Below are positions 1 through 6,821 of a stretch of 21,812 nucleotides of DNA, in pieces (position 1 is the first letter of the stretch; each line of letters opens with the position of its first letter). Source of the DNA: UBA7236 sp036734545 (GTDB taxonomy: Bacteria; Bacteroidota; Bacteroidia; Chitinophagales; BACL12). The position numbers and the translations under genes were made by a program. Under the pieces are notes generated by a model. The model searched no databases. It was not told where the DNA came from and worked only from the letters and a program-made list of their open reading frames with translations. The stretch is from the NCBI GenBank assembly GCA_036734545.1, contig DAIMYJ010000048.1:1-21812 (forward strand), read 5' to 3'.

Positions 1-38
1 CACGGATTTAAGGGATAAAATGGATTTGAACGGATCGT
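1..38. repeat. Degenerate GGAT-type short tandem repeat upstream of pgk
   Basis: GGAT recurs at 4, 13, 22 and 32, that is at spacings of 9, 9 and 10 bases, within related units such as CGGATTTAA and TGGATTTGAA. From memory, similar CGGATTTAA-like strings are frequent between genes in Bacteroidota genomes, but I cannot verify this here. The stretch runs straight into the pgk start, so it also forms the visible part of the pgk leader. The left window edge may cut the array. No promoter is evident in the 38 bases. Confidence 0.45.
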
Positions 39-1235
39 ATGAGAACAATTAAGGATTTCAATTTTAATGGCAAGCGCGCGGTGATCCGCGTTGACTTTAA
101 TGTGCCGCTGGATAAACAAACATTCGCGGTTACCGACGATAACCGTTTGCGTGCAGCATTGCCTACCATCAATAAGATATTGCAGGACGGCGGCAGCGTA
201 GTGCTGATGTCACACCTGGGCAGGCCGAAGGGCGGGCCCGAAGACAAGTATTCACTGCGCCATATTGTTGCGCATCTGTCATCACTGTTGGGTCGGGAAG
301 TGCAATTCATTAATGAATGCATCGGCGAAGACGTTGAGCGCGCGGCAAAGGCATTACAGTCGGGACAGGTGCTCCTGCTCGAGAACCTGCGCTTCCATGC
401 CGAAGAAGAGAAAGGCGATGCCGCATTTGCGCGTCAGCTCGCAGCTCTCGGCGATGTATATGTGAATGATGCCTTCGGAACAGCGCACCGCGCACATGCT
501 TCCACCACCATCATCGCACAGTACTTTGATGCCGCTCATAAAATGTTCGGTGCACTGATGGCTGCTGAAGTGGCTGCCGCCAACAAAGTATTGCATCAGC
601 ATGAAAAACCGTTCACGGCCATCATCGGCGGAGCCAAGGTTTCTGATAAGATATTGATACTCGAAAAATTGCTGGAAAAAGCCGATCATATCATCATCGG
701 CGGCGGCATGGCGTATACGTTCTATAAAGCAATGGGCGGACAGATCGGCAAGTCGCTGTGCGAAGAAGAACGTCTCGATACCGCTAAGCAATTACTGGAA
801 AAAGCAAAGGAAAAAGGTGTGCAGATATTACTGCCTGTCGACAGTGTGATCGCCGATGCATTTGATAATGCAGCCAATACCGGAGCAGCCAACAGCGATC
901 AGATACCTGAAGGATGGATGGGACTGGATATCGGTGCGCAGGCGATAACCGCTTTCAGCGATGTGATCGCACGCTCACGCACTATTCTTTGGAACGGCCC
1001 GATGGGTGTTTTTGAAATGGAGAATTTCTCCAAAGGCACTGTTGCCATCGCACGCGCAATTGCAGATGCCACGGCAAACGGAGCATATTCGCTGGTGGGC
1101 GGTGGCGATAGCGTGGCTGCCGTCAATAAATTCCACCTGGCCGATAAGGTCAGCTACGTATCCACCGGCGGCGGCGCCATGCTCGAATTCTTTGAGGGTA
1201 AAACACTCCCGGGAGTGGCAGCGATCGCTGACTGA
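39..1235 (+). CDS. pgk: Phosphoglycerate kinase
   Basis: Cytosolic glycolytic enzyme that transfers phosphate between 1,3-bisphosphoglycerate and ADP to give 3-phosphoglycerate and ATP. The 398-residue length is normal for bacterial PGK. Visible landmarks in order are the N-terminal signature RVDFNVPL (residues 17-24) with substrate-contacting Asp and Asn, SHLGRP (58-63), the LENLRF arginine motif near 115, NDAFGTAHRAHAST near 143-156, the GGAKVSDK hinge/nucleotide region near 200, NGPMGVFE, and the C-terminal GGGDSVAAV nucleotide loop. All substrate and nucleotide loops appear intact. The first ATG puts the first conserved block at the usual distance from the N-terminus. No Shine-Dalgarno sequence is visible. 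The gene is followed by hairpins and a terminator, so it is probably transcribed separately from comEC; its promoter is probably outside the window. Confidence 0.98.
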   Translation: MRTIKDFNFNGKRAVIRVDFNVPLDKQTFAVTDDNRLRAALPTINKILQDGGSVVLMSHLGRPKGGPEDKYSLRHIVAHLSSLLGREVQFINECIGEDVERAAKALQSGQVLLLENLRFHAEEEKGDAAFARQLAALGDVYVNDAFGTAHRAHASTTIIAQYFDAAHKMFGALMAAEVAAANKVLHQHEKPFTAIIGGAKVSDKILILEKLLEKADHIIIGGGMAYTFYKAMGGQIGKSLCEEERLDTAKQLLEKAKEKGVQILLPVDSVIADAFDNAANTGAANSDQIPEGWMGLDIGAQAITAFSDVIARSRTILWNGPMGVFEMENFSKGTVAIARAIADATANGAYSLVGGGDSVAAVNKFHLADKVSYVSTGGGAMLEFFEGKTLPGVAAIAD

Positions 1236-1243
1236 TCATGTGT

Positions 1244-1294
1244 GTTTTTCGCTAACACGATATAAGCGAAAAACTTTGTAAGCGCTTAGGCGCT
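1244..1294 (+). other. Two hairpins in the pgk 3' trailer
   Basis: First inverted repeat: GTTTTTCGCT (1244-1253) pairs perfectly with AGCGAAAAAC (1265-1274) over an 11-base loop. Second: AGCGC (1281-1285) and GCGCT (1290-1294) enclose a TTAG loop. Neither is followed by a T-run, so they do not look like terminators themselves. They precede the real terminator at 1319-1340 and may protect the pgk mRNA 3' end or be processing sites; that role is inference. Confidence 0.55.
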
Positions 1295-1318
1295 GATGAT
1301 TAAAGAGAAAAAAATAAG

Positions 1319-1340
1319 ACCTCCTTCGGGAGGTTTTTTT
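1319..1340 (+). terminator. Rho-independent terminator after pgk
   Basis: ACCTCC (1319-1324), a TTCG tetraloop (1325-1328) and GGAGGT (1329-1334) form a perfect 6-bp stem closed by C-G around the very stable UUCG loop. The stem runs into seven consecutive T residues (1334-1340). It lies 84 bases after the pgk stop and 42 bases before comEC, which separates the two transcripts. Confidence 0.9.
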
Positions 1341-1381
1341 ATTGCGTTTTCCCGGATACATTTAAGTCTTGTTTATCCCGC

Positions 1382-3511
1382 ATGCCGCTCACCTGGCATC
1401 ATATTCCCGTGTTGCGTTTGCTCCTGCCTTTTGTGGCCGGTGTGTTGTTCGGCATGTACTCCAATGCATGGTTCTTCGCTTTTGCGATCGCTGCCGGATG
1501 TATGTCGGTAGTGTTTATTGCTGCGCTTTTCTTCAAACCGCTGACGCAGGTGCTTGCCCGGCAATGGATCTTCGGTGCGGCCCTGCAGGTGATCGGCGTT
1601 TGTGCAGGTTATCTCACCGTGTATGTACATACACCTGTGCATGCAGAAGATTATTTCATGAAAGATGCAGATACGTCATCGGTGTTCATGTGCAGAATTT
1701 ATAAACCGCCGCTGATCGGTGAAAAAAGTATCCGCCTCGAAGTGCAGATGCAATGTCGCCTGCAGGATGGTGATGCAGCAAACACAAGCGGAAAGTCGCT
1801 CATCTATATCCGTCGCGACAGCACGGTTGCCTGTAATTGGCAATATGGCGATGTGCTGCTGATAAAAAATATTTTCGTAACACCGGAGCCGCCGGATAAT
1901 CCCGGTGCATTTAATTATGCGACATATTTAAAACGACTGGGTATTTATCATATCGCTTTCGCTTCCGCCGATGAAGTGCACGCAACAGGCATACATTCTC
2001 CGCGTCGGCAGTGGCAGCAGATATTTCGTGCACGAACGTATTTTCATGATGTATTGCAACGCTATCTGCAGAATGCGGATGCACTCACCGTCGGAGAAGC
2101 ACTGGTGATCGGCACGCGTACCGACATCAGCGATACCATCCGCGATGCGTACGCGCACACCGGCACCATGCATATCCTGGCAGTGTCCGGTTTGCATGTG
2201 GGGATTCTGTTTGCGGTGTTGGAATTTCTACTGCGGCCGCTAGTCTGGTTGCACCGATCCGCCTGGGGCAAAGCCTGGAAATGCCTGCTCCTGCTGGCAG
2301 TGATCTGGTGGTACGCCTGTCTGGCAGGATTATCCCCGAGTGTAAATCGCTCTGCCGTAATGTTCAGTTTTCTTTCGCTGGGAAAACTGATGGAACGGCA
2401 GAACAACACCTTCAATATATTATTTGCTTCCATGCTGGTGCTCATGCTCGATGATCCGTGGTGCATCACGCAGGCCGGGTTTCAATTGTCCTATCTCGCC
2501 GTGGGCGGCATCGTATATTTTCAGCCGATAATGCAAAAGATCGTGCGTCCGCGGAATATGGTGTTGAACTATGTGTGGACTATGATCACTGTTTCCATAG
2601 CCGCTCAGGTGGCCACCATGCCGGTCACGCTCTTCTACTTTCATCAGTTCCCAAACTATTTTTTACTCTCTAATCTTCTCGCCATACCGGTCTCATTTGT
2701 GGTACTGGTGGCAGGCCTCATTTTATTTGCCGTAGGCAGTATCGCCTGGCTGGCCGCACCGGTAGCTGCAGTGTTCGAATGGAGCCTGATGCTCTTGAAC
2801 GGTTCAGTGGTGGCGGTGGACCAACTGCCTTATGCCGTTACCGACCACCTGCACGTTACCGTTACCCAAATGCTGTTGATGTACCTGCTGCTGTTCTGCA
2901 TCGGCGCTTTTTTGGTGCTGCGGGAGAAGATCTGGCTGAAGGCCGGTGTTGGTGTGCTTGCTGTGCTTTCTGCAGTTATTGCGCTTCCGGCCTGGCAGCT
3001 TGAGCGGGATGAACGCCTCGCGTTGTATGCATTGCCGCGACAGGAGCTCTTCAGCTATACCGCCGGCGGGCAGGTGGTGGTGTTCGCCGACCTGCCGGTG
3101 GCCGACACCGGTGATGCCTGGCTGCGACAGGTAAAACCCGATCTGATCGCCCATGGCGGCGCCCCGGATACGCTGGTGGTGCTGCAGGACACGGCCATGG
3201 CCCTCGGGGCAGGGTGGGCCAGGGCCTTTCCCTGGGTGATCGCCGGCAGTGAGGTGGTGTTCCTGCTGGATCCCACTTCAGTACACCGGCTGCCCGATTC
3301 GGCCCCTCAGGTGACCGTTCTGTATATCATCGGCGACCCCTTCCTCGACCTGCCCGACCTCCGCACCCGTTTCCCCGCCGCCCGCCTGGTGATAGGCGGT
3401 ACAAGCCCCTGGAAGCGCCGCACCTACTATGCAAGGGCCGGTCGGAAAGCCGGTTTTGAGGTCCACGACCTCCTCGCCGACGGCGCCTGTGTGAGCAGCA
3501 GTCAACCCTGA
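1382..3511 (+). CDS. comEC: ComEC/Rec2-family DNA-uptake channel protein
   Basis: Inner-membrane protein of the family that passes single-stranded DNA into the cytoplasm during natural transformation. The 709 residues start with hydrophobic segments (about 10-80), then a soluble DUF4131/OB-like region (about 90-205) containing NPGAFNYATYL (173-183), then the Competence domain opened by GEALVIGTRTDIS and the hallmark HILAVSGLHV (264-273), followed by many membrane segments up to about residue 545. The C-terminal 165 residues align in style with the beta-lactamase-like domain of this family but lack the HxHxDH metal motif; the end (GGTSPWKRRTYYAR through the final GFEVHDLLADGACV) resembles the closing segment of Bacteroidota ComEC proteins. 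The start follows the pgk terminator and gives the usual short N-terminus. Whether the organism is transformable cannot be judged from this gene alone. Confidence 0.9.
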   Translation: MPLTWHHIPVLRLLLPFVAGVLFGMYSNAWFFAFAIAAGCMSVVFIAALFFKPLTQVLARQWIFGAALQVIGVCAGYLTVYVHTPVHAEDYFMKDADTSSVFMCRIYKPPLIGEKSIRLEVQMQCRLQDGDAANTSGKSLIYIRRDSTVACNWQYGDVLLIKNIFVTPEPPDNPGAFNYATYLKRLGIYHIAFASADEVHATGIHSPRRQWQQIFRARTYFHDVLQRYLQNADALTVGEALVIGTRTDISDTIRDAYAHTGTMHILAVSGLHVGILFAVLEFLLRPLVWLHRSAWGKAWKCLLLLAVIWWYACLAGLSPSVNRSAVMFSFLSLGKLMERQNNTFNILFASMLVLMLDDPWCITQAGFQLSYLAVGGIVYFQPIMQKIVRPRNMVLNYVWTMITVSIAAQVATMPVTLFYFHQFPNYFLLSNLLAIPVSFVVLVAGLILFAVGSIAWLAAPVAAVFEWSLMLLNGSVVAVDQLPYAVTDHLHVTVTQMLLMYLLLFCIGAFLVLREKIWLKAGVGVLAVLSAVIALPAWQLERDERLALYALPRQELFSYTAGGQVVVFADLPVADTGDAWLRQVKPDLIAHGGAPDTLVVLQDTAMALGAGWARAFPWVIAGSEVVFLLDPTSVHRLPDSAPQVTVLYIIGDPFLDLPDLRTRFPAARLVIGGTSPWKRRTYYARAGRKAGFEVHDLLADGACVSSSQP

Positions 3512-3678
3512 AACACCCCCAAAAGTGGAGCCGGAGCGCTCCTGAACCGCCACCCGGAATAGCTTTCCACAGGGTGTGAAAATCACCTCCGCATACCCCC
3601 TGTAACCCTTTACTGAATTGACTTTCATGGCAATGCACAACTGTGCATATCGCATGTGCATTCCGTGTGCAAAAATTT

Positions 3679-3715
3679 TCAGTGTCCCGCGGTGTACAAA
3701 AGTGTACAAAAGTGT
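3679..3715 (+). promoter_or_regulatory. Putative MraZ operator: four 10-bp-phased (A)AAGTGT boxes
   Basis: Four heptamers lie exactly 10 bases apart: TCAGTGT (3679), GCGGTGT (3689), AAAGTGT (3699) and AAAGTGT (3709), with 3-base spacers CCC, ACA and ACA. GTGT begins at 3682, 3692, 3702 and 3712. As I recall the literature, MraZ binds AAAGTG[T/G] repeats with 3-base spacers in Mollicutes and TGGGN repeats at 10-base period in E. coli, both in front of mraZ. The array ends 48 bases before the mraZ ATG and would overlap the -33 region of the candidate promoter at 3727. The rest of the comEC-mraZ gap (3512-3678) shows only minor inverted repeats without T-runs and no clear terminator. Confidence 0.75.
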
Positions 3716-3726
3716 AATAATTGGCC

Positions 3727-3734
3727 TAAGTTTA
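3727..3734 (+). promoter_or_regulatory. Candidate -7 element of the dcw operon promoter
   Basis: TAAGTTTA matches the Bacteroidota -7 consensus TAnnTTTG at five of six fixed positions, 29 bases before the mraZ start. No TTTG-like -33 element lies at the expected distance; that position is filled by the last two MraZ boxes. This suits a promoter controlled by a protein bound at those boxes, but the call rests on a short imperfect motif. Confidence 0.4.
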
Positions 3735-3763
3735 CGTTCAAATTACCCTCCGGACCAACAACC

Positions 3764-4219
3764 ATGGCATTTCTGATCGGTGAATATGAATGTACTCTGG
3801 ACTCGAAGCAACGCATTCGGGTGCCGGCCGGGTTGTTGGCGCAGCTCACGGGCGATGATGCCGGTAAGCTGGTGATCACCCGGGGTATCGATCCCTGCCT
3901 GTATTTGTATCCGCTCACCGATTTCCGCGCAGAAATGGAGAAAGTGGCGCGCATTCCGGACTATGACCCGGAAGACAGGGCTTTCAAGAACATGTTTTTC
4001 AGCGGTACGTCGGTGCTGGTGATCGATTCTGCCGACAGGATACTGTTCCCGAAGATGCACCTGCAGCATGCGGGCATCGCCAAGGGGATCGTGATGACCT
4101 GTCAGATGGACAAGGTGGTGGTATGGTCAGAAGAAAGGTATAAGGCACAGTTCGTAGATAAGACACCGGATCAATACCAGTCGCTGGCTGAGAAGGTGCG
4201 GAAGAAGTATGGAATATGA
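3764..4219 (+). CDS. mraZ: Transcriptional regulator MraZ
   Basis: Small DNA-binding protein of the AbrB-like swapped-hairpin fold; in characterised bacteria a ring-shaped oligomer regulates its own dcw operon. The 151-residue product has the two tandem MraZ domains expected, each with the DxxxR signature: LDSKQRIRVP (D13-R17) and IDSADRILFP (D88-R92). The ATG at 3764 is chosen over an in-frame ATG at 3656 because family members start immediately before the FxGEYxxxLDxKxR block, and the 36 extra residues would be translated from the operator array. The stop overlaps the rsmH start as ATGA, indicating translational coupling. A four-box repeat just upstream strongly suggests autoregulation. Confidence 0.95.
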   Translation: MAFLIGEYECTLDSKQRIRVPAGLLAQLTGDDAGKLVITRGIDPCLYLYPLTDFRAEMEKVARIPDYDPEDRAFKNMFFSGTSVLVIDSADRILFPKMHLQHAGIAKGIVMTCQMDKVVVWSEERYKAQFVDKTPDQYQSLAEKVRKKYGI

Positions 4220-5139
4220 CGCCGGCGTATCACATACCTGTTCTTTTACATGCGAGCATACAGGCACTCATCACCGACCCCGACGGTATCTATGTAGATG
4301 CCACCTTCGGCGGCGGCGGGCACAGCCGGGAAATACTTCGCCATCTGGGACCCAAAGGCAGGCTCTTCTGCTTTGATCAGGATCCCGATGCACAACAGAA
4401 TTTCATCAATGCGTTTAGCGCTACTAACGCAACCTTCATTCCGCAGAACTTCCGCTTCATGCAGAAGTTTCTGCGGGTGCAGGGGGTGAATACCGTACAT
4501 GGTATCCTTGCTGACCTCGGTGTAAGCTCTCATCAGTTCGATGAAGCCGACCGTGGTTTTTCCACCCGCTTCGATGCTCCACTGGATATGCGTATGGCCC
4601 AACAGGGTTCCGTGAATGCCTATACCATCATTAACCGATATACGGCTGAAGAACTGCAATACCTGTTCGGCAACTATGGCGAAGTGCGCAATGCGCGTCA
4701 GCTGGCACACGCCATCGTGAGCGCGCGCACACTGTTTTCAGCGACCGGCGGTATCCGTACAACGGGACAACTAAAGCAGATCGCCGGTTCAGTGGCGAAA
4801 GGAGAACTCCCTGCTTATCTCGCTCAGGTGTTTCAGGCGATACGCATAGCCGTGAATGATGAGATGACTGCCCTGCGCGAAATGCTCGAACAGTCAGCAC
4901 ACCTGCTTCAACCCGGCGGAAGGTTGGTAGTGATCAGTTATCACAGCCTCGAAGACCGCCTGGTGAAGAACATCATGAAAACAGGTAATGCCAACGGGGA
5001 GATCGAGGAAGATCTGATGGGCAGAAAATCATTTCCCTATAAGGTCATCACCAAAAAACCGGTCACACCGGAAGCAGAAGAATTAAAGAATAATCCACGC
5101 TCGCGCAGCGCCAAGTTGCGCGTGGCAGAGAAAATATAA
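4216..5139 (+). CDS. rsmH: 16S rRNA (cytosine-1402-N4)-methyltransferase RsmH
   Basis: SAM-dependent enzyme (also known as MraW) that methylates N4 of C1402 in the decoding centre of 16S rRNA. The 307-residue length is typical. Seen in the sequence are HIPVLLHASIQAL at the N-terminus, the SAM-binding loop VDATFGGGGHS (about 27-37), DLGVSSHQFDEADRGFS, PLDMRM, then VVISYHSLEDRLVK and the conserved C-terminal NNPRSRSAKLRVAEKI. It starts within the mraZ stop (ATGA) and ends seven bases before ftsL. Although not a cell wall enzyme, it is a standard second gene of this cluster. Nothing in the motifs is missing. Confidence 0.97.
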   Translation: MTPAYHIPVLLHASIQALITDPDGIYVDATFGGGGHSREILRHLGPKGRLFCFDQDPDAQQNFINAFSATNATFIPQNFRFMQKFLRVQGVNTVHGILADLGVSSHQFDEADRGFSTRFDAPLDMRMAQQGSVNAYTIINRYTAEELQYLFGNYGEVRNARQLAHAIVSARTLFSATGGIRTTGQLKQIAGSVAKGELPAYLAQVFQAIRIAVNDEMTALREMLEQSAHLLQPGGRLVVISYHSLEDRLVKNIMKTGNANGEIEEDLMGRKSFPYKVITKKPVTPEAEELKNNPRSRSAKLRVAEKI

Positions 5140-5146
5140 GCCGAAC

Positions 5147-5509
5147 ATGGCACAGGAAAAACAAACCACGAAAAACCCGAAGAAGAACCTGGCATCGATG
5201 CTGAAGTCATTCGATGACGTGGCCTTTTTCCGCTGGGAGAATATCGTGGCCAATATGCCCTACTTCCTGTTCCTGGTGCTGATCGGTATATTCTATATAT
5301 GGAATAATCACCGCAGCGTACAAATGGACCGCGAGATCCGCGACCTGAATACGCATCTGCTCGAAAAACAATATTACTATAATGCTACCCGCGACTCACT
5401 GACACGCCAGAGTCGCCAAAGCCATATTGCCGACCTAGTGGACACCCTGCAGATGCAGGAATTATCTCACCCGCCTTATACGATCCAGGCCGAAGATGGA
5501 AAACACTAA
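5147..5509 (+). CDS. ftsL: FtsL-like bitopic division protein
   Basis: Recognised mainly by position between rsmH and ftsI and by architecture: a basic cytoplasmic N-terminus (about 1-35), one transmembrane helix (about 36-53, PYFLFLVLIGIFYIW) and a short periplasmic region (54-120) with heptad-like hydrophobic spacing suited to a coiled coil. FtsL proteins form a complex with FtsB and FtsQ and help activate FtsW-FtsI at the septum. The 120-residue size is normal for the family, and Bacteroidota members have little sequence conservation. The gene overlaps the ftsI start by 14 bases. No ftsB-like partner gene is seen here; Bacteroidota FtsB candidates usually lie elsewhere. Confidence 0.82.
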   Translation: MAQEKQTTKNPKKNLASMLKSFDDVAFFRWENIVANMPYFLFLVLIGIFYIWNNHRSVQMDREIRDLNTHLLEKQYYYNATRDSLTRQSRQSHIADLVDTLQMQELSHPPYTIQAEDGKH

Positions 5510-6821
5510 GAAGGACATATTATGGCGGTTGTATGTCACCTACGCAGGCATCATCCTGCTGTGCGGTGCCATCGTTGCACAGATCGTGAATGTATCGTTC
5601 GTGCATGGTGAGACCTATCGCGCCATGGCCGACAGCGTGCGCACCAAACAAATGGTGATCGAACCCGCGCGCGGCTCCATTTATTCCGAGAAAGGCGAGG
5701 TGCTGGCTACTTCATTTCCGTACTTCAATATATATATGGATCCGGTGGCGCCATCGGAAGTGAGCTTCCGCGAGGATATCGACTCGCTGAGTATTGCGCT
5801 GGCCCATTTATTCAAGGATAAGACCGCTGCACAATACAAGCAGAAGATCACCACCGCCCGCAAGCAGGGCAAGCGCTACCTCGAGATCAAAAAGCGGGTG
5901 ACCATGCCGCAGAAAGAACTGCTGGAAGAGTTTCCGCTGTTCCGCCGCGGACAAAATTCCGGCGGACTCATCGTTGAGCCTTATGAAAAAAGGGAATATC
6001 CGTATGGCAGTCTCGCCGTGCGCACCATCGGTTACGTGCAGAATGGCCGTCGCATCGGACTCGAAGGTGCATACGATACGTTGCTGCGCGGAAGACCGGG
6101 CATGGCCGTGATGCGCAAAGTGGCAGGTGGTTCATGGGTGCGCGTGAGTGAGAATAATGAGATCGATCCGGTGGATGGCATGGATGTGATCACCACGCTG
6201 GATGTGAATATGCAGGACATCACCGAAGCTGCCCTCCGCAAAGCGCTCATCCAGCACAATGCCAAATGGGGAACGGCCGTGGTGATGGAAGTGAAGACCG
6301 GCAAGATCAANNNNNNNNNNNNNNNNNNNNNNNNNNNNNNNNNNNNNNNNNNNNNNNNNNNNNNNNNNNNNNNNNNNNNNNNNNNNNNNNNNNNNNNNNN
6401 NNNNNNNNNNGCTCCGGTGTTCAGGGAGATCGCCGATAAAGTGTATTCGCATTTCATCAACATGCGCGAACCGGTGAATACCGAAAATGCGCCGTATGTG
6501 GGCGTGCAGGCATTCAGTAAAGGTTATGCCTACGACTTCCGGAAATTATTTACCACCCTGCGCGTTTCCGAAACCTTCGATGACAATGAAGAATGGGTGG
6601 CTGTGGAAGCCAACGGTCGCAATGCCGAACATGCCCTCCTGAAAATGTACGATTACACCATGCCCGATGTACGCGGCATGGGACTGCGCGATGCGATGTA
6701 TCTCCTGGAGTCATACGGACTGCAGGTGTCTGTTGGCGGCGCAGGAAAAGTGACCATGCAAAGCATTCCTCCGGGAACAGCGATAAAACCCAAAGAGTAC
6801 GTATTGATCACACTCGAATGA
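5496..6821 (+). CDS. ftsI: Penicillin-binding protein FtsI/PBP2-type (septal transpeptidase), interrupted by assembly gap
   Basis: Septal peptidoglycan transpeptidase paired with FtsW. Before the gap there are 271 residues: a membrane anchor (about 11-31), the PBP dimerisation domain beginning with IEPARGSIYSEKGEVLATS, and the first strand of the transpeptidase domain (GTAVVMEVKTGKI). After the gap come about 136 residues starting APVFREIADKVY, the usual end of the catalytic domain, then a C-terminal PASTA-like domain (from YTMPDVRGMGLRDAMYLLE to the end). The SxxK, SxN and KTG active-site motifs all fall in the missing part, so activity cannot be read from this sequence. Relatives are about 700 residues, so roughly 800-900 bases are probably absent. 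The two halves are in frame across the 100 N only by the placeholder length. The gene overlaps ftsL by 14 bases and murE by an ATGA. Confidence 0.93.
   Translation: MENTKKDILWRLYVTYAGIILLCGAIVAQIVNVSFVHGETYRAMADSVRTKQMVIEPARGSIYSEKGEVLATSFPYFNIYMDPVAPSEVSFREDIDSLSIALAHLFKDKTAAQYKQKITTARKQGKRYLEIKKRVTMPQKELLEEFPLFRRGQNSGGLIVEPYEKREYPYGSLAVRTIGYVQNGRRIGLEGAYDTLLRGRPGMAVMRKVAGGSWVRVSENNEIDPVDGMDVITTLDVNMQDITEAALRKALIQHNAKWGTAVVMEVKTGKIXXXXXXXXXXXXXXXXXXXXXXXXXXXXXXXXXXAPVFREIADKVYSHFINMREPVNTENAPYVGVQAFSKGYAYDFRKLFTTLRVSETFDDNEEWVAVEANGRNAEHALLKMYDYTMPDVRGMGLRDAMYLLESYGLQVSVGGAGKVTMQSIPPGTAIKPKEYVLITLE
6311..6410. other. Assembly gap of exactly 100 N inside ftsI
   Basis: Exactly 100 unknown bases, the conventional placeholder for a gap of unknown size. 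It removes the region of ftsI that encodes the catalytic core. True length is probably several hundred bases more than shown, because the flanking coding parts sum to only about 407 residues. All coordinates downstream would shift once it is closed. Confidence 0.98.

Noticed and set aside
1357..1364. TACATTTA as a comEC promoter -7 element
   Set aside because: It resembles TAnnTTTG, but has no -33 element at the right distance and lies just beyond a terminator T-run; too weak to list as a feature.
3527..3542. GC-rich inverted repeat (GGAGC/GCTCC) after comEC as a terminator
   Set aside because: The stem is short and no T-run follows, so comEC termination is not explained by it.
3682..3715. 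Possible CRISPR or simple satellite at the GTGT repeats
   Set aside because: Units of 7 bases with 3-base spacers are far too short for CRISPR, and the position before mraZ explains them better as operator boxes.
3656..3763. In-frame upstream extension of mraZ from an ATG at 3656
   Set aside because: It would be translated through the operator repeats and adds 36 residues absent from the family; the ATG at 3764 gives the normal 151-residue MraZ.
6593..6817. In-frame upstream extension of murE from 6593
   Set aside because: The extension overlaps the ftsI C-terminal coding region in another frame and its residues do not resemble MurE; the ATG at 6818 overlaps the ftsI stop and starts a full-length enzyme.
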